Source of the DNA: Closterium sp. NIES-65
Taxonomy: Eukaryota; Streptophyta; Zygnematophyceae; Desmidiales; Closteriaceae
NCBI GenBank assembly: GCA_948144175.1
Contig: CANXME010002591.1
Location: 113,501-177,500, forward strand
Reading direction: 5' to 3'
DNA length: 64,000 bases
Part shown: in pieces, positions 32,935-44,050 of the stretch
How positions within the stretch are numbered: the stretch's first letter is position 1
How the letters are laid out: every line of letters starts with the position of its first letter
Program-made: the position numbers and the translations under genes
Notes under the pieces: generated by a model
Told to the model about the DNA's origin: nothing
Seen by the model: the letters and a program-made list of their open reading frames with translations, nothing else
Database searches by the model: none

Positions 32935-33190
32935 TGAGCCTGGGGGTGCTGAGACTGGAGGTGCTACGCCTGAGGGTACTGAGCCTGGGGATGCGGAGTC
33001 TGGGGGTGCGGAGTCTGGAGGTGCTGAGCCTGGGGGTGCTGAGCCTGGGGGTGCTGAGCCTGGGGGTGCTGAGCCTGGGGGTGCTGAGCCTGGGGGTGCT
33101 GAGCCTGGGGGTGCTGAGCCTGGGGGTGCTGAGCCTGGGGGTGCTGAGCCTGGGGGTGCTGAGACTGGGGGTGCTCCGCCTGGAGGTGCT
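32935..33190 (+). repeat. 15-bp minisatellite in the integrase-RT linker of element B
   Basis: Roughly fifteen near-perfect copies of CCTGGGGGTGCTGAG, read as repeated GAEPG, with the most regular stretch at 33020-33165. Confidence 0.85.
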
Positions 33191-36010
33191 TCGTCTCGCC
33201 GAGAGCCACTCTCCCCACAGGAGCTACGTGAGTGGTTTGCCAGGCGCTGGACGCGTGCTGCAGGTACTGGAGGTTCTTCGACTGCAGAGGGTACTGCTGC
33301 CGAGCGTCCCGGAGGTGCTCGTACTGTGGGTGGTGGAGCTGCTGGGTCTGAGGGTTCTCCTAGAGCTGGTGCTGCTGAGGGTGTTGGCGCTGAGACTGCC
33401 GCTGGAGGTCCGACTGGCGGTGCTCCTGGTGGTGCTGCTGGAGGTTTTGGAGCTACTGGAGGTGCTGCTGGAGCGGGTACTCCTGCTGGGGGTTCTGGTG
33501 CTGTCCCTGCTGTTTCTGACGTCGCCGCGCGGCCCCGGCCGTACTTCGTTCCGCTCCTGCAGCAGGTTCTTGGTCTTACACCTTCTCCTGGTCCTCCTCC
33601 TCCTCCCTTAGAGGGTCCACAGCCTGTCTCGTCCCAGTCACAGCTACAGCCTGCCTCACCTTTGCCTGCTCCTTCTCCCTACGCTGGTCCGACTGGAGGT
33701 CTTACTGAGCGTCGTGAGCCTGCGTCTCGTCCTGCGTCGCCTGTTCGTACTGCGCGCGCTAGTGGTCGCGGTTCGCGTCAGCGTCCTCCTCCTGTCCCTG
33801 GCACGCACCGGATGTCTCTGCGTCCGTCTACTGCTCCTCTGCGTGCCCCTTTGCCTTCTCCTCCTGCTTCCTCTCTTCCTGCTCTTGCCGACCCGGAGTC
33901 GGACTCTCTTCGTGCTGCCAGTCCTACTGTCACGCGTCTCCTTGCTACTGCTGTCACTGACCCTTCTTTCGAGTCTTCTGCTGCGTCTGCCCTTGTCACT
34001 GAGCTCGTCGACTTTGCTGCGCGCTGTCGTCTAGACTACGCTGCTAGTCTTGTCGCTGAGTCTGAGTCTGCCTGTCCTCCGTCCGTCGGGGGTGAGTGTG
34101 CCCTTGGCACGGACGTCCTTGAGGACAGGCAGGAGGAGTTCCAGTGTCTGGCCGCCGCTTCACCTCATCTCGCGTCTGTACTGCTAGCCCCTGAGGGAGA
34201 CCCGGATGCACTAGACATCCCGACTCCGCGCTCTTACGCGGAGGCGATAGAGGGTCCCTACTCCTCTCAGTGGCAGGCAGCTATGGATGCAGAGATGGCT
34301 TCCTGGAAGTCCACAGGCACCTACATTGACGCTGTTCCCCCTCCTGGGGCGAACATCGTCAGTGGCATGTGGATTTTCAGGGTGAAGCGGCCGCCGGGTT
34401 CTCCGCCTGTCTTCAAGGCGCGTTACGTGGCTCGTGGCTTCAGTCAGCGGCAGGGGGTTGACTACTTTCAGACCTTCTCCCCCACCCCGAAGATGACCAC
34501 TCTTCGGGTACTGCTGCACGTTGCTGCACACCGTGACTACGAGCTGCACTCTCTCGACTTCAGCACAGCTTTCTTGCAGGGCAGCCTGCACGAGGAGATC
34601 TGGCTGCGTCGCCCACCTGGCTTCACTGGGTCTTTCCCTCCTGGTACCCAGTGGAGTCTCCGGCGTCCAGTCTACGGTCTTCGCCAGGCGCCACGTGAGT
34701 GGCACGACACACTGAGGACTACGCTGGCGGCACTTGGGTTTGCTCCTTCTACTGCCGACCCGTGGCTGTTTCTGCGCACCGACACCTCTCTGCCGCCGTT
34801 CTACATCCTCGTGTACGTCGACGACTTGGTCTTTGCCACAGCTGACACTGCTGGACTCGCCTACGTGAAGTCCGAGCTGCAGAAGAGACACACGTGCACT
34901 GACCTGGGTGAACTGCGCAGCTACCTTGGCTTGCAGATCACCCGAGACAGAGCACGCCGCACCATTACCCTGACTCAGTCACACATGGTGCAGCAGGTCC
35001 TTCAGCGCTTCGGCTTCACGTACTCCTCGCCTCAGGCCACTCCTCTGCCTACTCGCCACTCGCTCTCAGCTCTGCCTTCGGATGAGTCCGTAGAGTCTAG
35101 TGGCCCGTATGCAGAGCTTGTTGGCTGCCTCATGTACCTGATGACCTGCACACGACCTGACCTTGCATACCCTCTTAGCATTCTCGCACGCTATGTTGCT
35201 CCTGGGAGACACCGACCAGAGCACATGGCTGCAGCGAAGAGGGTGTTGCGCTACTTGTGCAGTACGTCGGGCATGGGGCTAGTGCTTGGAGGGCGCAGTC
35301 CAGTGGTCCTCACTGGGCACGCGGACGCTTCTTGGGCTGACGACCAGGCTACGCAGCGGTCGTCACAGGGTTACACCTTCAGCCTTGGTTCCGGCTCTGT
35401 TTCGTGGCGGGCTACCCGCTCGTCTTCTGTTCTCGGCTCCAGTTGTGAGGCTGAGATCTACGCCGGGGCTATGGCTGCACAGGAGTTACGCTGGCTCACC
35501 TACCTGTTGACCGACCTTGGAGAGCCGCCTCGTTCTCCTCCAGTCCTGTACGTAGACAACAAGGCCATGCTGGCCTTGTGTCGAGAGCAGCGACTGGAGC
35601 ACAGGACAAAGCACATTGCTCTCCGCTACTTTCTTGCTCGTGAGCTACAGCAGCGTGGACAGTTGCGACTTGCGTACGTGGCCTCTGAGGCCAACACTGC
35701 TGATGTCTTCACCAAGGCACTTGCGCCTTGTGATCATCAGCGTTGCTGCACGCAGTTGGGCCTTGTGCCTGTCTTGCCTCACTTGCTCACTTCTTGACCT
35801 TGCTTGTACCTCGTCCTATATATACTCTTGCTCTTGCTTCCTTGACTCTTGTATATCTCTATATGTGATCTTGCATGTGAACTGGCCTTGTGGCCCTTGA
35901 ACTTGTGCTCGGAATGTGTGGTGACTTTGTGATCCACCCTGAGCTTTGCTTTGTTTTTGCTTGACTGGTCTTGTGACCCCTTGTTCTCCCCCACTTTGCC
36001 TATGGGGGTG

Positions 36011-36142
36011 TGTCAGAATGTTATAGCTTACTTATTTGTGTAGGCTATAGTGGGGTATCCCATAGGGGGTACAACCCAACTAGGGTTTCCTATTTGTACT
36101 CACTTCATTCATAGTCATTTCATTCTCGTTCTAACTTTCTCA
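36011..36142 (+). repeat. Element B 3' LTR (132 bp)
   Basis: Identical by eye to the 5' copy. It is preceded by TATGGGGGTG and followed by the duplicated GCCCG. Confidence 0.92.
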
Positions 36143-37124
36143 GCCCGGCCTATTGCAAGCAAAGCAGCGCCCCTTAAACGGCGCGGCAGCTGCATTCGTT
36201 GCAACGGCATGTACGGTGGCGTGCTCGATTGGTCCCTGAGGACGATGTCCGTAGTAGGACCCTTGTCTCCGACGGCGCAAAATGTTGATTTTCTCGCCGA
36301 GTGCGAGAATCTCGTAGAAGTTCAAGAGCCCGCGTAGCATGATCTCGTGCGAGATGTCTGGCTTCAGCCGTCTGACGTAACAGTCCACCCGCTCCGCTCC
36401 GTGCATGTAGCCGACTTGCTCGCATAATGTGAGAAAACCACTCGTGTAGTCTTGAACCGACCCGAGTTGCCGCCAAGTACGCAGTCTCTGACGCGCAGAA
36501 ATAGAAGCCGCAATCGGCTCGAAGCGCGCTCGAAGCCCTGCGCACCACGGATCCCACGTGCTGTATTGGGCGGTTTCGCAGAATGAACTCCAAGTGACAG
36601 CTGGACCCGTGGGCCCTTCCTCTTGCGACGGTGGCTCGTAGGCGCGTGGCGACGTCACGATGACTCGCCACCAGTCCATGGCGGGGCCCCTCAGCAGCGA
36701 GACGGCATATCGGATCTTCGCTGCGTCCGACTCGACGTGATTCGCGTCGAAGAAGACGTTCATTGTGAAAACCCACGATTGAACCGTCGGACCTCCACGC
36801 TGGCTCGGGTCGAAACAGGGCGGGCGTTGCGGCTTGAGTGGCATTGGTGCCATAATGGCCTATTCGCCACTTGTCGCCGTGAACACCATGTGCCATCGGG
36901 CTTCACGAGGCTCCCGTGGGCTTGGCGCGACCCTGTTTCCTCCCATGCCAGGCATCGGCTGGGTGGCGCCATCACTGGCTGCTCTTGAGCGCTGTCCCAC
37001 GCTGTCGTGTTGTGTTGGTGTACTGGACGAAATGACGATCGGCTCGTCCGATTGTGCACATGCATTTGTGGGTGCGTGTGGTGGCGCTGGAATATTCACC
37101 GTGGATTGCTGACGCGCGGAGCCA
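36143..37124 (-). mobile_element. Element D segment: gag with a CCHC knuckle
   Basis: Reading leftwards, a Ty3/gypsy gag body (QSWVFTMNVFFDAN, AVSLLRGPAMDWWRV, YTSGFLTLCEQVGY) leads into the start of a zinc knuckle (CFACNRPG) that runs into the insertion point of element B. The right end abuts element C. Domain content agrees with the chromovirus pol at 7190-8938. Confidence 0.85.
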
Positions 37125-39030
37125 TGTGAAGAATGAGGAAAGAAGAAGAGAGGGGGTTGCACTAGCAGCAGTTGGCATACATATAGAAAACCCTAACTGG
37201 GTTGTACTCACTATAGAGTACCCCACTGCAGGCTAGACAATAATAACATTCTGACACACCCCCATAGCCAAAGTGGGGTGTAATCAGCACAATGAGCAGG
37301 CGTAGCAATAGTTCACAATTATAAGCAAAGCTAGAGGTAATCACAGAGGCTAAGTAAGGAGGAGGGACTATGAGAGGAGAGGAGGTAGTGGGCGGCAGCT
37401 GAAGCTGCTGGCACACGGCACAACTGGAGCAACTGGCACACGGGCAACTGGAGCAACTGGCAACTGGAGCAACTGGCACACGGGCTACTGGAGTAACTGG
37501 CTCCGCGGCTAACTCTGAGCGGCAGGAGCAACGGACTCACGGGCGACTGGAGCAACTGGCTCACGGGCGACTGGCGCAACGGGCTCACGGGCGACTGGCG
37601 CAACGGTCTCACGGGCGACTGGAGCTGCGGGCTTCACGGCGGCCACCCCCCTTCAACCTCCCCAAACTATCCCACCCCCCTTTCACACACCCCCTGCTGC
37701 ACCCTAGGTTCACTCACACCCCACCCCATAGCACCACTCCGTCGACTCCCACACACCCACCCCCCTCAGCGGCAGCTGCAGCAGTGGGAGACAGAGGAGG
37801 AGGAGGAGCAGGGGAGACCACACACCCGCCACCCCCTACTCGCCACCCCCAAACCCTAACACAGGGCAGGGCGGGATGGCGGGTAGGGAGGTTACGGGGG
37901 GGGGGGGGGGGGAAGGGGGGGCCGACGCGCGGCCTCCCAGGGCGCCAAAGCAGGCGGCAGAAGGGGCGACGCTCGCCCCCCCTCCCAGGTCGCGGCCCCC
38001 CAGGGAGCCACGACGGGCGATGGGAAAAGAGGGGGGGGGGCGGTGCACGAGCCCCCGGTGCGCCGCGACAGGCGACGGAGCATGGCCGGGGCGGGGCCGG
38101 GGCAGGGTTGAGGAAGGGCCGAAAGGGGCGGCGACGGGGCCGCAAGTGGCGGCGACGGGGCCGATATGGGCGGCGACGGGGCCGCTAGGGTCGGCGACGG
38201 GGCCGATAGGGGCGGCGACGGGGCCGATAGGGGCGGCGATGGGGCCGATAGGGGCAGCGACGGGGCCGATAGGGGCGGCGACGGGGCCGATAGGGGCGGC
38301 GACGGGGCCGCTAGGGTCGGCGACGGGGCCGATAGGGGCGGCGACGGGGCCGCTAGGGTCGGCGACGGGGCCGCTGGCGGCGGCGACGGGGCCGATAGAG
38401 GCGGCGACGGGGCCGCTAGGGTCGGCGACGGGGCTGCTGGCAGCGCCAACGGGGCCGATAGGGGCGGCGATGGGGCCGTTACGGGCGGCGACGGGGCCGC
38501 TGGCGGCGGCGACGGGGCCGCTAGGGTCGGCGACGGGGCCGCTGGCGGCGGCGACGGGGCCGATAGGGGCGGCGACGGGGCCGCAAAGGGGCCGCGAGGG
38601 GCCTGAGAGGTCGGCGACGGGGCCGCTGGCGGCGGCGACGGGGCCGCGACGGGGCCGCGAGGGGCCTGGAAGGGCGGCGATGGGCCGCGAAGGGGCCGCG
38701 AGGGGCCTGACAGGGGCGGCAACGGGTCCGTGAAGGGGCCGCGAGGGGTCGAGAAGGGCGGCGACGGGGCCGCGACGGGTGGCGACGGGGCCACTAAGGG
38801 TCGCGCGAGGGACACGCCACGGGGCGTGCAGAGCACAAAGTACCAGCGGAAGCAGTTAGGTGGGCCCACAGGCCAGGAGCGTAGATGCTCTGATAGCATG
38901 TGAAGAATGAGGAAAGAAGAAGAGAGGGGGTTGCACTAGCAGCAGTTGGCATACATATAGGAAACCCTAACTGGGTTGTACTCGCTATAGAGTACCCCAC
39001 TGCAGGCTAGACAATAATAACATTCTGACA
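37125..39030 (-). mobile_element. Element C: non-autonomous LTR element (LARD/TRIM-like)
   Basis: LTRs of 132 bp (37125-37256 and 38899-39030, 2 differences) enclose 1.6 kb without any retrotransposon domain. On the element strand the primer-site-like TGCTATCAGAGC follows the 5' LTR, then a GC-rich leader array, then a stretch ending in CTATGGGGGTG before the 3' LTR. These are the same cis signals as in the autonomous copia elements nearby, so it was probably moved in trans by one of them. Flanks AGCCA and AGTCA form a 5-bp duplication with one difference. It inserted in D. Confidence 0.85.
38090..38810 (-). repeat. GC-rich tandem array inside element C
   Basis: About thirty units of GATAGGGGCGGCGACGGGGC and close variants, as read on the + strand. 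The repeat length keeps frames open on both strands, so long ORFs here are not evidence of a gene. Confidence 0.85.
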
Positions 39031-39323
39031 AGTCACGTTCCGCCGTGAGCGTCGCAATTTCGAGCGCCGATTCTTCAACTTGGCGCACCAGACGGTCAAG
39101 CTTCTCCTGCGTCAATGTCGCGAGCTTGAATTCGGCCATGGCGGGGGTGTCGGGCAAGCTCAGGGAGAGCCTCTGTCGTGGCCGTGCGTGCTTACGAGAG
39201 AGCACTACGAGCGCCGGTGCTGTGTCGCTGAGAGACGTCTACCCCCCCCCAAAAAATTGAGATACTTAGGAAGCGAAGGTGTGGGTGCGGTCCGAGAAGA
39301 GATCGTAGGCTTTGAATACCAAG
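39031..39323 (-). mobile_element. Element D segment: primer site, leader and gag start
   Basis: On the - strand the 5' LTR is followed by TTGGTATTCAAAGCC, a degenerate initiator-Met-like primer site, then a leader and a gag start codon at 39139 (MAEFKLATLTQEKLDRL). Element C lies directly beyond. Confidence 0.8.
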
Positions 39324-39665
39324 TGTTACGAGTGCAATTGAGTGAGCGAGCGAGAATTGCACTATCGAAGCAAGAGTACAATGAGCGAAGGTATGAGCGA
39401 AGAATATATAGCGAAACTACAGTGGTAACGGTAATGGACTGTGGTTATCGCGTGACGGGCCTGGGACTGAGGTTTGGGAAAATGTCGAAGCGGAGGCCCG
39501 GAGCGCGGGTTACCCGCCGAGCCGTGAGGTCGGGGTGCGACGTGCGAAGGTGGCGGGAGGATTGTCGATGCAAGGGTTTGCGAGTGGTAACGGTGCTGAC
39601 TGTGGTGCTACAGTGATGTACGCGCGAGCCTGGACGCGAAGTAATGAAAAGGAATTTTGCTTACA
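39324..39665 (-). repeat. Element D 5' LTR (342 bp)
   Basis: It pairs with 6814-7156 some 32 kb away. The following ATAAG is the right target duplication inside E's LTR. Confidence 0.88.
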
Positions 39666-39978
39666 ATAAGGAAGTAATACAATCTTTTATAAGATCACAG
39701 TGAATATGAAATGATGCAATAACTGTTTTACTGTTACTGTTGCGGTTCGATACAGTGATGCCTCGGGCAACTGCTCAATATCGAGTTAGTTGTTTGTCCT
39801 TGCTGTCGCGCTGTATTTGTCGAGTCAAAGGTCGCTGACCTTGGATCTTTTCGTAACCTCCGGCTGTTACTTTTCTGTCAACCTCCTCGGTTGACTCGCC
39901 ATTGCTCCGCTGTAGCTTGCCTCGTTTACGGTTTGATGTTACGACATATAAGAAGCGTTAAATTACTTGATTCCAACA
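39666..39978 (-). repeat. Element E 3' LTR, proximal piece
   Basis: It matches 59290-59787 apart from the solo LTR inserted there (shared words include GGGCAACTGCTCAATATCGA). It ends CCAACA next to an element-strand polypurine tract GAAGGGGAG. Confidence 0.85.
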
Positions 39979-41233
39979 CTCCCCTTCGCTTCTGGAGTGT
40001 TGTTGATGGTGGCGTGGCCTTGTCCAGTCAGCAGCATGCAGTACTCAAACTTCTGCTTTCCGAGCTTCTTGGTCACATAATCGGCTGCCATCTCGGACGT
40101 GGGGCAGTAGGATAGCTCGAGTCTCCCCTTCTCGATCTCATCTTTCACGAAGAAGTATCTCAGGGCGATATGCTTCGTCCGGTTCGCGAACCCGTTCTTG
40201 TTCGCTATGCGAATTGCAGATTGGTTGTCGCAGAACAGAGAGAAGCTGGGTAACTTGGCCAACTTCGCTTCTTCCAGCAGTTCGCGAAGGTTGAGTCCTT
40301 CCTTGGTGGCTGAGCAGAGTGCAATATATTCTGCTTCATCTAAGGAGAGGGCAATTAATTCCTGTTTGCTCGACTGCCACGAGATAGGCCCGATAGGCTC
40401 GAGTCGGTAGATGTAGCCGGTGTGCGAACGCCTGTTGTCGGAGTCGCTGGCGTGGTTGGCATTCACGTAGCCAATTAGCTTGGGCGTCGTGGTTTCGGTT
40501 TTGTGGTAGGTCAGGCCGATTGTCGGGGTGCTGACGAGGTAGTGAAGTGCGCGGTCGAGCTCCGCCATGTGTTCGGCTTCAGGCTTCTTGAGGTAGGTAG
40601 CGATTTGGCTCGCTGAGTATGATAGGTCCGGCCGGTAGGTGACGGCTGAGAAGAGCAGGCATCCCAGCTTTCGTTGATAATCGCGTATGCCGGCGGGTCT
40701 GAGCGGAGCTGTTGTTTCCTTGTAATTTCCGGCGGTGTAGTGGTATGGCGTACAGATAGCGGCTGGGGTAAGTCCGAAGTGCTTGGCGATGGTGTCGGCG
40801 TATTTCGCGGCGCTGAGGTAGATCGTGTTTTCTCCTTCCTGTATGTTGAGTTTGAGATACTGTGTTACGGTGGAGGAGACGGTGAGTGTGAGATCCCGCT
40901 GCAGCTCCTCTTCGAACCAGGTTGTGATGCCGTCGGTCGAGCCGATGTAGAGCAGATCGTCCACGTAGGCGATGAGCAGGATGTAGTCGGCGCCTTTCGT
41001 GAGTCGGTACATGCCTTGGTCATGCGGTAGTTGGCCGAATCCGATGCGGATTAGTCGGGCGTGTAGGTACTGCTGCCACAGCCTTGGAGCTTGCTTGATG
41101 CCGTACAGGGACTTCAGCAACTGACAGACATGATTAGGGTCTGCGTTGAAGCCGTGCGGTTGCTCGACGAAAATCTCAGCATCAACAGGAGCGTAGAGAA
41201 AGGCGTTTGCGACATTGATTTGTCGAAGCTTCT
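39979..41233 (-). mobile_element. Element E segment: reverse transcriptase and RNase H
   Basis: Reading leftwards: MLKSLYGIKQAPRLW, IAYVDDLLYIG, then RNase H (GYVNANHASD, LSLDEAEYIAL, DNQSAIRIA, KHIALRYFFV). These are Ty1/copia signatures. A solo LTR interrupts the reverse transcriptase at 41234. Confidence 0.85.
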
Positions 41234-41370
41234 TGTCAGAATGTTATTCTCTAGCCTGTAGTGGGGTGCTCTATAGTGAGTACAACCCATCTAGGGTTTG
41301 CTATATGTATCCTCATTGCTGCTAGTGAAACCCCTCCTTCATTCTCTTTATTCTCGTTCTAATTCTGACA
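41234..41370 (+). repeat. Solo LTR of a short-LTR copia family
   Basis: It has TGTCAG...CTGACA ends, the family core (CTGTAGTGGGGT, GAGTACAACCC, TAGGGTTT), and a perfect duplication CTTCT on both sides (41229-41233, 41371-41375). It is closest to the LTR of C. A full element was once here and was removed by LTR-LTR recombination. Confidence 0.9.
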
Positions 41371-42824
41371 CTTCTTCCGCTTCATGGCAGCTATAGCGAG
41401 GAGAATCCGCAGTGAGGTGTGTCGGCTGACCGGCGCGAATGTTTCGGTGAAGTCTCGTCCGTGCTCTTGGTCGAAGCTGCGTACAACCCAGCGTGCTTCA
41501 AACTTGTCGATGGTTCCATCTACCTTTGTTTTCACGCGGAAAACCCATTTCCCTGTGAGTATCGTCTTGTTGCGTGCCACTCCGATGGGTATGACCTTCC
41601 AGGTATTGTGTTCTTCCAGTGCTTTTAATTCCTTGTCCATGGCTTCGCGCCATTTTTCCCTGTGCTCCCCCCCCAGAGCCTGCTGAACTGTGGCAGGCTC
41701 CTTGGGTGGCGCTGCTCCGTGGACGGCGGTAACAAGTCCCAGTATCTGCAGCCCACTCTATGTGTAGCGGGGGAGATTTGCGTCCTCGGGACAAGCTGCT
41801 TCATCTCCCGCTTTTGGATCAGGTAAATAATTGGGCCCTATGCGTTCAGAAACGTTGGTGTCGACCGGTTGGGGTGTAACGTAATCGTTGTCGGTGAAGT
41901 CGTAGTAGACTTCGGCGTTGATACTTTCGCGAGGGTTGTCGTCGTCCATGGGGATGTCCACTGAGCAGTACGGAAGAGGTTCGGCTTCCTCCGAAGCTCC
42001 GTCCACGTTCTATTCGTCCCAATCAGCTTCGTCTGCTGCTGAAGCGAAGGCTCGGTCATTATGAAATCCGCCTGTGGGGTCTCTTTCTTCTTCCAGGTTG
42101 GCAAGGTATGTCGGGAGGGTGAGTCATTCGTAGAAAATCACGTCACGTGCTGCTACTGTTTCCTTCAAGTGGACGTAAAAAATCTTCCATCGCGTTGTAG
42201 TGTTTTTTTTATGCCCAGGTGTACTCCCCACTGTGCCCGTTGAGAGAATCGGCCGGCTCGTGCAGTTGGGGGTCGGTACCGTACCATCCAGCCGAACACT
42301 CGCAACATTTTTGTGCTGCCCAATTTTCCTGTCTACAGCAAATGCGGTGATGCGTTGTTCGAGAAGCGATGATGACGAGAGCAAGTTGTGCAACATCACA
42401 GCATGGTCCATTGCTTCGGGCCACTAGTGGTTGGGTAGCCGCATGCCACGGAGCAGCTTGCGCATGGTGTTTTGAAGGGTCCTGTTCATTCTTTCTGCCA
42501 CGCCTTGTTGTTGATGGGCGTAGGGGAGGGAGATGAGTCGCTTGATGCCTCTCTCTGCCAGGTACTGCTTGAACCGCTGTGACTGGTATTCCCCTCCCCG
42601 GTCTGACGAGAAGCTCTTCAGCTTCAATCCTGATTCCCGTTCTGCTACTGGAAGCCAGGCGACGAAAGCTTCGAAGGCCATGTTGCGGCTCGGTAGGTTG
42701 AGATGCCAGACATATCGTGTGGCGGCGTCGATGAACGTGATGACGTAGTTGTAGGCTCCTTGTCTGGGTTCACGATTGTACAGTATGTCGCTATACACTT
42801 TCTCAAGTGGTGCGTATGCTGGTG
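41371..42824 (-). mobile_element. Element E segment: reverse transcriptase start, linker and integrase
   Basis: Reading leftwards, the integrase core comes first (ITFIDAATRYVW, SSDRGGEYQSQ, YAHQQQGVAERMNR; about 42424-42798), then a low-complexity linker, then the beginning of reverse transcriptase (TGKWVFRVKTKVDG, FTETFAPVSR). It is broken in several places. Element F begins at 42825. Confidence 0.82.
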
Positions 42825-42954
42825 TGTCAAATGTTATACCTACTACAATTTGTTTAGGCTGTAGTGGGGTAGTTACTATGGGGTATAGTAAGTTTAGGGT
42901 TTCCTACTTGTACCCAACTCTTTCCTAGTTCAAACACACTTGTTCATTCTGACA
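42825..42954 (+). repeat. Element F 5' LTR (130 bp)
   Basis: It has TGTCAAATG...TTCTGACA ends and is followed directly by the primer site. The duplicated TGGTG precedes it. Confidence 0.9.
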
Positions 42955-43079
42955 TGGTATCACGAGCCTAGGTTGCCACCTAGGACCGCTTACTACTACG
43001 GGCCCACTATTCCGCTAGAAGCACCCTCGTGCGCCTTTCTCTGCTCGTGCGCCCTCGTGCGCCCCCCTTTTTTTTCTGC

Positions 43080-44050
43080 TAGTGCACCCTCGCGCGCCCC
43101 GCCTTTCGTTCTGCCTGCACGCAGTCCTGCAGCCCTCGCGCTGCCTCCTGCTGCCCTAGGCCAGTGCGCCGCCCCTGCAAGCTAGTAGGGCCCTCGAGCC
43201 GCCCCTGCAGGTCCGTCAGGCCCCCGAGCCGCCTCTGCAGGCCCGTCAGGCCCCTGAGCCGCCTCTGTAGGCCTGTCAGGCCCCTGAGCCGCCCCTGCAG
43301 GCCCGTCAGGCCCCTGAGCCGCCTCTGCAGGCCCGTCACGCCCGAGAGCCGCCCCTACAGGCCCGTCATGCCGGCGCCCTGCCCCTGCAGGACCACGCCG
43401 CCCGCGTGCACCTTCTGCCCGACCGCGCGCCGCCCCTGCAGGCCCTCGCCACCCGCACGCACCCTCTGCAGGCCCGTCAGACTAGCGCGCGACCCCGTCA
43501 GGTCGCAGTCGCGGCCCCGTCAGGCCGCAGTCGCGGCCCCGTCAGGCCGAAGTTGCGGCCCCGTCAGGCCGCAGTCGCGGCCCCGCCCTGCCATGACGCG
43601 GCCCCGCAAGCCCTGCAGCTGACGCGGCCGTGCCCTCCTGCTGACACGGCCGCGCCCTGCTACTAACGCGGTCGCGCCCAGCTGTTGACGCGGCGTCGCC
43701 CATGCCCGCCGCGTCGCCCTGCTCGCCGCGTCGCCCCTGCCCGCGGCGTCGCCCCTGCCCGTCGCGTCGCCCTGCTTGCCGCGTCGCCCTTGCCCGCGGC
43801 GTCACCCAACCCTACCCCGCGCCGGGCCCCTAGAGCAACCGACCCTGGAGCAGCTGCCCCTGCAGCAGCCGCCCCTGGAGCAGCCGCCCCTGGAGCAGCC
43901 GCCCCTGCAGCAGCCGCCCCTGGCCCCTGGAGCAGCTGCCACTGCAGGAGCTGCCCCTGGCCCCTGGAGCAGCCGCCCCTGCAGCAGCGACCGTCGCGGC
44001 CCCGCCCTGCCGCTGTAGCGGCCCTGCAGTCGCCTCCGTCGTGCGCCTGC
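43080..44050 (+). repeat. GC-rich leader array of element F
   Basis: Successive blocks of different units: GAGCCGCCTCTGCAGGCCCG (about 43190-43370), CGCGGCCCCGTCAGGCCGCA (about 43500-43590), CGCGTCGCCC units (about 43690-43800) and GCCCCTGGAGCAGCC (about 43850-43980). Confidence 0.8.

Larger units (their letters stand above)
28700..36142 (+). mobile_element. Element B: Ty1/copia retrotransposon, youngest of the nest
   Basis: The 132-bp LTRs (28700-28831 and 36011-36142) are identical, and the target duplication GCCCG is perfect. Parts in order: primer site, GC-rich leader array, gag starting near 29853, a very long Gly-rich tract, Cys/His segment, protease-like region, integrase (HMDVWGPARV, LHSDRGGEF), a 15-bp-repeat linker, reverse transcriptase (YVDDLVF) and RNase H ending at 35797, a conserved 3' tail and the polypurine tract. 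Almost all of gag-pol is open; I see about one break. It inserted in D. Confidence 0.92.
6814..39665 (-). mobile_element. Element D: Ty3/gypsy chromovirus, interrupted by A, B and C
   Basis: D has LTRs of about 342 bp at 6814-7156 and 39324-39665 (TGTTACG...TTACA), and flanks AGAAG and ATAAG, a 5-bp target duplication with one difference. Reading leftwards from the primer site it has gag (39031-39323 and 36143-37124), protease (28071-28699), then reverse transcriptase, an integrase tail and a chromodomain (7190-8938). A, B and C inserted into it. It sits inside the 3' LTR of E. The LTRs differ at roughly 10 of 342 positions. It is broken in several places besides the insertions and looks long dead. 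Confidence 0.9.

Noticed and set aside
37876-38899. Long open frames on both strands over the array in element C
   Set aside because: They follow the tandem repeat, whose unit length keeps several frames open; the products are simple repeats with no domain.
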